Assembly (NCBI GenBank): GCA_028291985.1
Contig: JAQGNE010000042.1
Location: 1 to 42,322, forward strand
Length of the DNA stretch: 42,322 nt
Source: Polaromonas sp.
Lineage (GTDB): Bacteria > Pseudomonadota > Gammaproteobacteria > Burkholderiales > Burkholderiaceae_C
Direction of reading: 5' to 3'
Shown here: positions 35,177 through 42,322 of the stretch, in pieces
How the letters are laid out: each line of letters starts with the position of its first letter
Position numbering within the stretch: position 1 is the first letter of the stretch
Program-made: the position numbers and the translations under genes
Notes under the pieces: generated by a model
The model's database searches: none
Seen by the model: the letters and a program-made list of their open reading frames with translations, nothing else
Told to the model about the DNA's origin: nothing

Positions 35177-35514
35177 TAGAGTCAAAAGCAACTGGCAAAT
35201 TTGCCACCGAGTCTAGAGTAATTAGGGGAAACGATAGGAAAAAATCGGCTAGCCGACCAAATCCCCTGATAGCATGTACGCCTGTGCAGACAGGATGAAC
35301 CCTGCAATCGAACATGTGCGGCCCTGATGGCTCAAGGCTTGCGCTGAACCAGTTCAGGCAGGAGACAGCTCAACGCTCAATGAAGGTTTATTAAAAACCG
35401 GGTGGCGCCGGTTGCTGTGCCGATAAGTTTCGTAAATTCTTTTTTGGCTTGGCGATTAAGCAGCCAGTAGGGCCTGGGCATGCGATTCCGCGTCAAGAAC
35501 ATCAATGTGACCTC
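35177..35514. other. Divergent promoter region of the catabolic cluster
   Basis: 338 bp without a gene between the UTRA regulator and the crotonase. Besides the palindrome at 35193-35206 it contains CGGCTAGCCG and AT-rich stretches. No clear promoter hexamers were assigned. Confidence 0.5.
35193..35206. promoter_or_regulatory. Palindromic candidate operator
   Basis: TGGCAAATTTGCCA is a perfect 14-bp palindrome 17 bp before the regulator ATG, a plausible autoregulatory GntR operator. Binding is inferred only. Confidence 0.45.
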
Positions 35515-36315
35515 ATGAACCAACTACCCTCTTACCCTACCCTAGTGGTGCAAAACCATGGTGAGTTTGTGCTGCAAGTCACGCTCAACCGACCTGCGGC
35601 AAGGAACGCACTGAACACACAAATGGGCCGCGATCTGCTGGAGCTCTTTACGCTGATGACTTCCGTTTCCGGCGCACTGCGATGCATCGTGTTGACTGGG
35701 GAAGGAGACCAAGCCTTTTGCGCCGGTGGCGATCTCAAAGAACGCGAGGGCATGACCCAGGCAGCATGGCAGGCGCAACACGAGGTATTCGAGCGTGCGT
35801 TCGTCTCAATCATGGAGTGTCCCATTCCGATCATCGCGGCTGTAAATGGTCACGCCTTTGGTGGAGGTCTGGAAATGGCTTTGTGTTGCGACTTCATCTA
35901 CGCAGCGAACAGCGCGCGCTTCGCGCTTCCAGAGGTGCGCCTGGGAATCATGCCAGGCGGTTGCGGCACACAAAACCTTCCACGCGCAGTAGGCGAGCGG
36001 CGCGCCAAGGAATTGATTCTTTCCGGAAAGTCCTTCTCGGCTGATGAAGGCGTAGCCTGGGGCGCGTTCAATCGCGCATGCGACGGGCGCGCGACATTAG
36101 ATGAAGCCCTGACAACCGCTCAAATCATTGCGGACAACGCACCGCTGTCCACGCGCCAGGCTAAAAAGTCCATCCACTACGGGCTACAAATGGATCCTCT
36201 TACTGGATATCGCTTTGAAATCGAGGCCTACAACCGGTTGGTCGATACCGATGACCGGCGCGAAGGCGTGCGCGCATTCAACGAAAAGCGCAAACCCGAA
36301 TTTCGTGGAAGCTGA
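35515..36315 (+). CDS. Enoyl-CoA hydratase (crotonase family)
   Basis: 266 residues from the ATG at 35515 (MNQLPSYPTLVV); a longer frame to 35449 needs a TTG start. Oxyanion-hole motif GDQAFCAGGDLKERE; catalytic-acid segment AFGGGLEMALCCDF has the first Glu and FALPEVRLGIMPGGCGTQ the second, so unlike the crotonase at the left edge this one keeps both hydratase acids. It probably hydrates an enoyl-CoA made by the dehydrogenase two genes downstream. First gene of the five-gene cluster, 34 bp before the CoA-transferase. Confidence 0.93.
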   Translation: MNQLPSYPTLVVQNHGEFVLQVTLNRPAARNALNTQMGRDLLELFTLMTSVSGALRCIVLTGEGDQAFCAGGDLKEREGMTQAAWQAQHEVFERAFVSIMECPIPIIAAVNGHAFGGGLEMALCCDFIYAANSARFALPEVRLGIMPGGCGTQNLPRAVGERRAKELILSGKSFSADEGVAWGAFNRACDGRATLDEALTTAQIIADNAPLSTRQAKKSIHYGLQMDPLTGYRFEIEAYNRLVDTDDRREGVRAFNEKRKPEFRGS

Positions 36316-36349
36316 ACTCATTCCCATCCAATTACAGGACACATATCCA

Positions 36350-37540
36350 ATGAAGCCTCTCGCCGGTCAGCGGGTCATTGACATGACCCAGAACGTCGCA
36401 GGTCCTTACTGCACGCAGATTCTTGCGGACCTTGGCGCTGAAGTCATAAAGATTGAACGTCCCGGCGCGGGCGACGACACGCGGCACTGGGCACCGCAGA
36501 TCGGCGATGGCCTCTCGCCGACGTATGCCACACTCAATCGCGGCAAGAAGAGCGTGGCATTGAACTTGGACCATGTCGACGGGCAAACCCTATTGCGCAG
36601 CTTGCTGCGCACCGACGACATACTGATCCACTCCCTCAAGCCAGGCAGTGCGGAGCAACGTCGACTCGGGTATGAAGACCTTCAGCCCCATTGCAAGGGG
36701 TTGATCTACTGCGCGTTGAGCGCCTTCGGCAATATCGGGCCGAAGGCGGCGCTGCCAGGCTACGACCCCCTGATACAGGCCTACGCAGGCATCATGTCTG
36801 TTAACGGCCACGACGGCCAGCCACCTGCCAGGGTCGGTGTTTCCATGGTGGATATGGGCGCCGGCCTGTGGTCGGTGATCGGCATCCTCGCTGCTGTAGC
36901 GCAGCGCCAGCACAGCGGACAGGGCGCGCGCGTGGACACGTCGCTGCTGGAAACAGGCCTGGCATGGATGACAAATCCGATTGCAAACTACAGCGCCAGC
37001 GGTAAACTGCCGCGGCGCATGGGCTCGGCTACGGCCATGCTGACACCCTATGAAGTATTCGAGACTGCAGATGCGCATGTCTTCATAGGCTGCGGTTCTG
37101 ACAGGATGTTTCAAAAACTTGCGGCGGCATTGGGCGACCCCGAGTTGGCGAGCGACATCCGCTTCGTTCGTAATGCAGACCGCGTCGCGCACCGGGAAGC
37201 GCTTCACGAAAGCGTGGCTGCGCTGACGCTTGTGCTCGACACAAAGATTGTGGTTGACAAGCTGCAGGCAGCAGGCGTGCCCGTCGCAGCCGTAAACGAC
37301 CTTGCTCATTTGCTCCACGACCCCCAAGTTGAAGCACTCGCGCTGCACCGGATGCTGAAAACCGGGGCTGGGCCCGATATATGTGCCGTGGGCACGCCTA
37401 TCCGCCTGGACGGCGAGCGCCTGTTCAACCCTCATTTGAGCCGGCGAGTCGGCGAGGACACCCATGCCGTCCTGAAAGACGCCGGCCTTAAACCGGACGA
37501 CATTGCCGCGCTGACTGCCCAGGGCACTGTGCAGGTTTGA
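36350..37540 (+). CDS. Class III (CaiB/BaiF) CoA-transferase
   Basis: 396 residues from the ATG at 36350, with CAGGAC upstream. The N-terminus is diagnostic: PLAGQRVIDMTQNVAGPYCTQILADLGAEVIKIERPGAGDD. The presumed catalytic Asp is D168 in SMVDMGAGLWSVIGILAA. C-terminal features AGVPVAAVNDLAHLLHDPQ and GTPIRLDG complete the fold. The enzyme moves CoA between carboxylic acids, here most likely activating the substrate of the cluster. It sits between the hydratase and the acyl-CoA dehydrogenase with gaps of 34 and 23 bp. Confidence 0.95.
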   Translation: MKPLAGQRVIDMTQNVAGPYCTQILADLGAEVIKIERPGAGDDTRHWAPQIGDGLSPTYATLNRGKKSVALNLDHVDGQTLLRSLLRTDDILIHSLKPGSAEQRRLGYEDLQPHCKGLIYCALSAFGNIGPKAALPGYDPLIQAYAGIMSVNGHDGQPPARVGVSMVDMGAGLWSVIGILAAVAQRQHSGQGARVDTSLLETGLAWMTNPIANYSASGKLPRRMGSATAMLTPYEVFETADAHVFIGCGSDRMFQKLAAALGDPELASDIRFVRNADRVAHREALHESVAALTLVLDTKIVVDKLQAAGVPVAAVNDLAHLLHDPQVEALALHRMLKTGAGPDICAVGTPIRLDGERLFNPHLSRRVGEDTHAVLKDAGLKPDDIAALTAQGTVQV

Positions 37541-37563
37541 TCCAATCCAATCAGAGCCTATTT

Positions 37564-38724
37564 ATGGACTTCGCCTACTCTTCCACCCAAAAAGAAATTG
37601 CCGAGGCAGTGCGCGGCCTTTGCGAGAAATTCCCCGCTGACTACTGGCGCCGCTGCGATGCCGAACTGGCCTATCCGGACGCCTTTGTGCAGGCCATGAC
37701 GGAAGCAGGCTGGCTTGCCGCACTGATTCCCGAAAGTTATGGGGGCTCGGGTATGGCGTTGTTGGACGCCTGCGTCATCCTTCAGGAAATCAATGCGCAA
37801 GGTGGAAACGCCGCATCTTGTCATGCACAGATGTACACGATGGCCGCTGTCTTGCAACACGGCAGCGAGCAGCAAAAGCAGGCCATCTTGCCAAGCATTG
37901 CGAACGGTTCACTGCGCCTGCAGGCATTCGGGGTGACCGAGCCTACGGCGGGCTCCAACACCTTGCGCATCAAGACCTTCGCCAAAAAGGTGACGGGCGG
38001 CTATGTAATCAATGGCCAAAAGATCTGGACATCAAGATTTCGCCAATCCGACCTTTATTTACTCCTTGCACGCACGACACCCTATGAAGACGTGGCTAAA
38101 AAGACGGACGGCCTGAGCCTGTTTTTGGTTGACATCGCCAAAGCCGGCAAGGCCTTGCAGGCCCGCACCATCGACACGATGCTCAACCATCACACGAACG
38201 AGGTGTTCATCGAAAACCTGGAGGTCGAAGATGCCTGCCGCGTTGGTGAGGAAGGACAGGGATTTCGATACCTTCTGAGCTCGCTCAACGCTGAGCGTCT
38301 GCTCGTTTCAAGCGAGTGCGTGGGTGACGGAAAATGGTTCACGGAAAAGTCGCGCCGCTACGCAACTGAACGAATCGTGTTTGACAAGCCGATCGGCGCA
38401 AATCAGGGGGTGTGCTTTCCCATTGCGAAGGCGCACATGAACCTCGCCGCAGCCGAGCTGATGCGAAATCATGCCGCTACGCTATTCGATGCCGGCCAGC
38501 CTTGTGGCGGTGAGTCAAACATGGCCAAGTACCTCTGCAGCGAAGCCTCGTGGGAGGCCGCAGAGGCGGCCATGGTGACATTTGGGGGCTTCGGAGTGGC
38601 CACCGAATACGACATCGAGCGAAAGTGGAAGGAGACGCGCCTTTTTCGCACTGCGCCGATTTCCAACAACTTGGTGCTTGCCTATGTGGCTCAGCACCTG
38701 CTCGAAATGCCGCGTTCCTACTGA
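37564..38724 (+). CDS. Acyl-CoA dehydrogenase
   Basis: 386 residues from the ATG at 37564. Family blocks: ALIPESYGGSGMALLDACVILQEI, the FAD/substrate segment FGVTEPTAGSNTLRIKTFAKKV with GQKIWTSR, and C-terminal TFGGFGVATEYDIERKWKETRLFRTAPISNN. The YEGT-like position that carries the catalytic Glu of medium-chain enzymes reads RTAPIS, so the base must lie elsewhere, as in isovaleryl-CoA-type enzymes, or the substrate is unusual. Oxidises an acyl-CoA to enoyl-CoA using FAD. Third gene of the cluster. Confidence 0.93.
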   Translation: MDFAYSSTQKEIAEAVRGLCEKFPADYWRRCDAELAYPDAFVQAMTEAGWLAALIPESYGGSGMALLDACVILQEINAQGGNAASCHAQMYTMAAVLQHGSEQQKQAILPSIANGSLRLQAFGVTEPTAGSNTLRIKTFAKKVTGGYVINGQKIWTSRFRQSDLYLLLARTTPYEDVAKKTDGLSLFLVDIAKAGKALQARTIDTMLNHHTNEVFIENLEVEDACRVGEEGQGFRYLLSSLNAERLLVSSECVGDGKWFTEKSRRYATERIVFDKPIGANQGVCFPIAKAHMNLAAAELMRNHAATLFDAGQPCGGESNMAKYLCSEASWEAAEAAMVTFGGFGVATEYDIERKWKETRLFRTAPISNNLVLAYVAQHLLEMPRSY

Positions 38725-38747
38725 CGCGTTTCACCAAGCAGAACACC

Positions 38748-40187
38748 ATGGCCACCCCCGATGTATTGCCGCATTTCCTGTCTACTGGGAACGCTTTAGC
38801 GCTCCGCGCTCGCCGACCACTGTCTGCCGCCGCGGTAGAGGGGTCTCGTCGAAGCATTTTCGACACGCTTGCTGTCACTGCAGCGGGCACGGTAGAAAAC
38901 TGCACCCGCGCTGCGTATCGCTCATGCGCGGACCTGAACGGGGCACCGCTTTCGGCACGCGATGTCGCCCTTATCTTGGGAACTGCGTCGCATGCGCTCG
39001 ACTACGACGATGTGTGCATGCTTGCGACCTGTCATCCGAGCGCGCCACCCATCTCGGCGTTGCTGGGTCTGCTGCCGCAGCTCGTACGACTTCGACCTCA
39101 GCTGACCCTGGGTGATTTTCTGGCTGCATACTTGGTTGGCGCTGAAACCACTTTGCGGCTGGGCGAATGGCTCGGCTTCAAGCACTACTCGCTGGGATTC
39201 CACGCCACGTCTACCTTGGGCTCAATCGGCAGCGCGGCCGCTGCAGCGCATGCCATGAATCTGCCGTCGGAGCAGGTCCACAATGCCTTGTCAATCGCCG
39301 CAAGCAGTGCAGGCGGCCTGCGCGCCAACTTCGGCACCGACACCAAGCCCCTGCACGTGGGATTTGCCGCATCCGCAGGGGTGCGTGCCGCCCTGCTCGC
39401 AAGCGCAGGAGCCCGGGCCAGCAACGACGTATGGGGGCCGTCCGGCTTCGAACTGGCCTTCAGCGGCGGGCAAACGCCTGGGCCACTCAACTGGCATCAA
39501 AACAGCGAATGGACCATCGTACAGCCCGGCTTTGAACTTAAACGTTTTCCCAGCTGCTACCTCTCGCACCGGCTAATCGCTGGCGTTCTGGCAATCCGTG
39601 GGCGACTGGACGAGTCAACCTGGTCGCAGGCAGTGCACATCGATATTGAAGTCGCCAGGCATGGTCTGGCCGCGCTCAAGTACCCGCAGGCAAAAACTGG
39701 ACTGGAAGGCAAGTTCAGCGGCCCCTACTGTGCGGCAGCGGCATGGCTGGACGGAAGGATAGGCCTGGATTCATTTACCGATTCCGCTGTGCTGAGACAG
39801 TCCTGCCAAAACCAGATGCAACGCATCAACTTGCGCGAACGAGACATGGATGGCGAAAGTCTGGACACGGCGCCGGTCCGGGTGACGTTGCGTGGTGACG
39901 GCTGGCGCGAGGACATTTTGGTTGACTGGGCGCCCGGGTCCCTGGCGGACCCCATGACACGGTCGCAGATGGAGCAGAAGTGGCAGGACTGCGTCAACCA
40001 CGGAGACTGTGGCCAGGCCATCGTTTCGGGTTTGTCACTGCTGGATGCCCCGCTGGATTTCCCGGCAGAAAAACTTCTTATGCCGATTCGCGATGCGCTG
40101 ATGGCATCAATCCTGAAACGGTCGGATGGCGATGTCCAGAATGTTTGCCTGACCTTAAATCGTGCGAAGGCCGATTTAGCGACTTAG
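38748..40187 (+). CDS. MmgE/PrpD family protein
   Basis: 479 residues from the ATG at 38748; longer frames overlap the dehydrogenase gene. The hallmark ILGTASHALDYDDV is present, with GAETTLRLGEWLG, the LGFHATSTLGSIGSAAAAAHAMNL block, GGLRANFGTDTKPLHVGFAA and FKRFPSCYLSHRLIAG. The family includes 2-methylcitrate dehydratase, cis-aconitate decarboxylase and imidosuccinate enzymes, so it probably dehydrates or decarboxylates a branched di- or tricarboxylic acid. The companions argue against ordinary 2-methylcitrate cycling, since no prpB or prpC is near. Confidence 0.92.
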   Translation: MATPDVLPHFLSTGNALALRARRPLSAAAVEGSRRSIFDTLAVTAAGTVENCTRAAYRSCADLNGAPLSARDVALILGTASHALDYDDVCMLATCHPSAPPISALLGLLPQLVRLRPQLTLGDFLAAYLVGAETTLRLGEWLGFKHYSLGFHATSTLGSIGSAAAAAHAMNLPSEQVHNALSIAASSAGGLRANFGTDTKPLHVGFAASAGVRAALLASAGARASNDVWGPSGFELAFSGGQTPGPLNWHQNSEWTIVQPGFELKRFPSCYLSHRLIAGVLAIRGRLDESTWSQAVHIDIEVARHGLAALKYPQAKTGLEGKFSGPYCAAAAWLDGRIGLDSFTDSAVLRQSCQNQMQRINLRERDMDGESLDTAPVRVTLRGDGWREDILVDWAPGSLADPMTRSQMEQKWQDCVNHGDCGQAIVSGLSLLDAPLDFPAEKLLMPIRDALMASILKRSDGDVQNVCLTLNRAKADLAT

Positions 40188-40243
40188 TTCCTGCACCATT
40201 TCCGTGTTCACTCCAAATTGACTTAACAAAAAGGAATCTTGCT

Positions 40244-41248
40244 ATGAGAATTCTTCACCCGGGCTTAGATCGCCGAACATTATTAGCTGCCGGGCTTGGT
40301 TCACTGGTAGTTTCCCCAAGCCTGAGGGCGCAGTCCGGCGAGTGGAAGCCCACCAAGCCGATCAGGCTGATCTGCGGACAAGCACCAGGCGCCTCTACAG
40401 ACGCTACCGCACGAGCCTATGCCGACTACTTCTCCCAAAAATTTGGTGTTCCCGTTGTTGTCGAAAACAGGCCAGGAGGAGTCGGCATGGTCGCAGGCGA
40501 GGCGGTCGCGCGGTCCGCACCGGACGGCACTACTTTGCTGGTGTCGCTCAACAGCGTACTGGCGCAAGCCCCAGTGCTTCTCAAAAAATTGCTGATCGAT
40601 CCAGACAAAGATCTGTTGCCGGTTGCCGCCATTGGCGTTGGACCGGTGGTGGGCGTTGTCAACAAGGATTACCCAGTCAAGACGCTTCAGGACATCATTG
40701 CCCTATCAAAAAAGAAACCCGTCAATGTTGGAAACTATGCCGTCGGGTCTGGGTGGCAAATAATGCTGAACCAGCTCATCAAAGAAACTGGCGCCGAGTT
40801 GAACGTGGTGAACTACAAGGGCACAGGCGCAATGCTTTTGGACCTCTATGCTGGCCATATTGACCTGGGTGCCGGCTCGCTGGCCGGTATGGCTGGTGGC
40901 CTCGAGAAGGGTGCCGTCAGACCAGTTTTGATAGCTATCGGATCAAGGTCAAGCAAGTTGCCCGGCGTACCGACCTGGGTGGATGCGGGGTTCAAGGGCC
41001 CGGCCTATGAAGATCTTGCAGAGATGAACCTGCTGATGGCACCAGCAGGGACGCCTCAAAACATAGTCGACTCGCTATCCCAGCTGGTTTCAGCATCGAT
41101 TACGGAATCAGTGCGTGTGAAAGCGGTCCGCGACATGTTAGGCGCCGAAGACATTCCGCTAATAGGACTAGATTTGAAAAAATTCATTGGACGGTCTTGG
41201 CCTACCTATCGAAAGTTATCAAAAGAAATGGGACTTAGCGTCGAGTAG
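40244..41248 (+). CDS. Bug-family periplasmic receptor
   Basis: 334 residues from the ATG at 40244, with AAAGGAATC upstream. A Tat-like start (LDRRTLLAAGLGSLVVSPSLRAQS) precedes the mature KPIRLICGQAPGASTDATARAYADYFS, then VVENRPGGVGMVAGEAVARS and APDGTTLLVSLNS. It differs clearly from the Bug protein at 989-2005. It probably captures the acid degraded by the upstream genes, from which it is separated by 56 bp. No TctA/TctB membrane subunits are present. Confidence 0.93.
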   Translation: MRILHPGLDRRTLLAAGLGSLVVSPSLRAQSGEWKPTKPIRLICGQAPGASTDATARAYADYFSQKFGVPVVVENRPGGVGMVAGEAVARSAPDGTTLLVSLNSVLAQAPVLLKKLLIDPDKDLLPVAAIGVGPVVGVVNKDYPVKTLQDIIALSKKKPVNVGNYAVGSGWQIMLNQLIKETGAELNVVNYKGTGAMLLDLYAGHIDLGAGSLAGMAGGLEKGAVRPVLIAIGSRSSKLPGVPTWVDAGFKGPAYEDLAEMNLLMAPAGTPQNIVDSLSQLVSASITESVRVKAVRDMLGAEDIPLIGLDLKKFIGRSWPTYRKLSKEMGLSVE

Positions 41249-41570
41249 TGTCCAACCTGCACACTACAGTCAATGCGGTGAAATTGCCTGAAATGCCGCA
41301 GTTGCGTATAGAGTGAAGCTTCTGCTAAGTTGCCGGTTGATGACACGCACGGCAGGCGCAAGCGAGCAGCGTGTGTCAATTCGCGCGCAATGTTCGGCGA
41401 TGACTGCATCGCGCAGCGCCCGGGCCAATGTGTCTGAGCAAGTGTCATCGCGCCTTCTCAGAAGTCGTGAAGGAGAGCAATGTGATGAACGCCTCCACCC
41501 GTACCGGCATCGAATGTGCCAAAGTGGACACGTTGACCAACCACCTGAGCCGGAAACGGGCCTCCGCCAT

Positions 41571-41885
41571 GAAGCATATGACTGTTGACATTGACCTGGA
41601 AAAAAACGTTTTTCAGGTCCACGGCATTGATGATGCATGGCAAGGTGCTGGTAAAACAGCAACTTCGCCGAGATCAGATGGCCACGTTCTTCGTCAACAT
41701 CCCTCCGTTTCTGATCAGCATGGAAGCTTGCAGCAGCGGCCATTACTGGGCGCGTGAGCTCCAGTCGATTGCCACGCGGCACGCCTGATAGCGCCGCAAT
41801 TCGTCAAGCCGCATGTCAATTCCAACGAGAATGATGCCGCCGGGGCCATTTGCGAGCCTTCAGGGCCCACCATGCGTTCCTGCCG
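41571..41885 (+). pseudogene. IS110-family transposase, N-terminal remnant
   Basis: MKHMTVDIDLEKNVFQVHGID, then in another frame HGKVLVKQQLRRDQM, FFVNIPPFLISMEACSSGHYWARELQ, then in a third register LIAPQFVKPHVNSNENDAAGAICEP. These follow the IS110/IS1111 transposase N-terminus in order (DEDD-type RuvC-like domain with MEAC), covering about 110 residues interrupted by at least two frame changes and a stop. The C-terminal Tnp20 domain is missing. A dead insertion-sequence fragment bordering the catabolic cluster. Confidence 0.75.
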
Positions 41886-42189
41886 AAACAGCTGTCGCGG
41901 CAGATTTTTTAAGCCGCCTATCAGACAGCGCTGTTTTAAACCGGTCTAGCGGCCATGTGATCGATGAGTACATTCCTGTTCTCGTCTTAGGGTCTATTGG
42001 AGTTTTACCATCGGCGCAAACGTTAGGGTAGCGGTAAGAACAGTTCCAGCCGCCCTCGCCTCGTGAAAAAAAAGCGTCGGCGGGCAACAAAGCATTCGAT
42101 TAGGCACACCGATGGTCTTGCAGCCTCCGCCCCGAAAGCTGCTCTTCTGCCCGACGACAATCGCTAGTTAACTTTTTCTGGAAAACGCT
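41886..42189. other. Gap between IS remnant and DUF2889 gene
   Basis: 304 bp. No intact gene, repeat or clear insertion-sequence end was recognised. A minus-strand frame (41860-42090, 76 codons) has no ribosome-binding site and no identifiable family. The base just before the DUF2889 start is AT-rich and may hold its promoter. Confidence 0.4.
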
Positions 42190-42322
42190 ATGGCTCAAGA
42201 AGTTGCACGCGAAGAGATCCATCACCGCCAAGTAGATCTGCGTTTTTACGGCCGCTCTGACGGCCTGTATGAAGTTGTGGGCCGGCTAGTCGATACGAAA
42301 AGCCAGCCATTTCGCCGCCAGC
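42190..42322 (+). CDS. DUF2889 domain protein, 3' part outside window
   Basis: 44 codons visible from the ATG at 42190. AREEIHHRQVDLRFYGRSDG then LYEVVGRLVDTKSQPFRRQ matches the opening of DUF2889 proteins, which begin with an HHR-type motif followed by R-x-D-G-L-Y-E and a GRLVDTK strand. The biochemical function of the family is unknown to me. Same direction as the catabolic cluster but separated from it by the IS110 remnant, so it may start another unit. Confidence 0.7.
   Translation, partial: MAQEVAREEIHHRQVDLRFYGRSDGLYEVVGRLVDTKSQPFRRQ

Noticed and set aside
41860..42090. 76-codon minus-strand frame next to the IS110 remnant
   Set aside because: No transposase motif could be recognised and there is no start signal; composition is compatible with chance.

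Overview
The window is typical chromosome of a betaproteobacterium, most likely in the Comamonadaceae (Burkholderiales; Polaromonas/Rhodoferax/Variovorax-like). This assignment rests on Bug-type solute receptors, the rpsF-priB-rpsR-rplI-dnaB order, the divergent ppsA/ppsR pair, surE-pcm-nlpD, high GC content and two families of short interspersed repeats. The genus is an inference from gene content and style; no search was run.

Layout. 1-4242 (minus): a malonate-type locus with a GntR/FCD regulator, malonyl-CoA decarboxylase, a Bug receptor and a crotonase-fold protein that runs off the left edge. 4454-4962: a heptamer tandem repeat, then a small basic protein. 5254-9246 (minus): rpsF-priB-rpsR-rplI, a terminator, dnaB and a NUDIX hydrolase. 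9640-12029 (minus): a two-component sodium/solute symporter. 12396-15804: PEP synthase and its divergent regulator. 15904-18474 (minus): modABC molybdate transporter. 18800-21010: ahpC-ahpF behind a candidate OxyR site. 21098-24628: an iron locus in which tonB-exbB-exbD are intact, while bacterioferritin (bfr), bacterioferritin-associated ferredoxin (bfd) and hemP all carry frameshifts. 24864-26180: an HbpS/GlcG-like protein and a Bax-inhibitor-1 family membrane protein. 26231-30794 (minus): rlmD, nlpD, pcm and surE. 31035-33823: a quinone oxidoreductase converging on a large LprI-domain membrane protein. 34409-41248: an accessory-looking catabolic cluster: a GntR/UTRA regulator divergent from a crotonase, class III CoA-transferase, acyl-CoA dehydrogenase, MmgE/PrpD and Bug receptor. 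It is followed by an IS110-type transposase remnant and the start of a DUF2889 gene at the right edge.

Two observations stand out. First, a 59-bp interspersed element occurs six times with invariant spacing (GCTAY-N8-TAGCT-N19-GGRCY). Three copies lie inside genes and are translated in frame: malonyl-CoA decarboxylase, RlmD and Pcm. Second, the iron storage/release genes bfr and bfd, together with hemP, are broken around an intact TonB energiser, downstream of a well-formed Fur-box promoter.

How the parts work together: the Bug receptors and CoA-ester enzymes at both ends indicate capture and CoA-dependent breakdown of organic acids. PpsA/PpsR control entry into gluconeogenesis. AhpCF deals with peroxide, and the TonB complex energises iron or heme uptake. 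No tRNA, rRNA or CRISPR array was seen.
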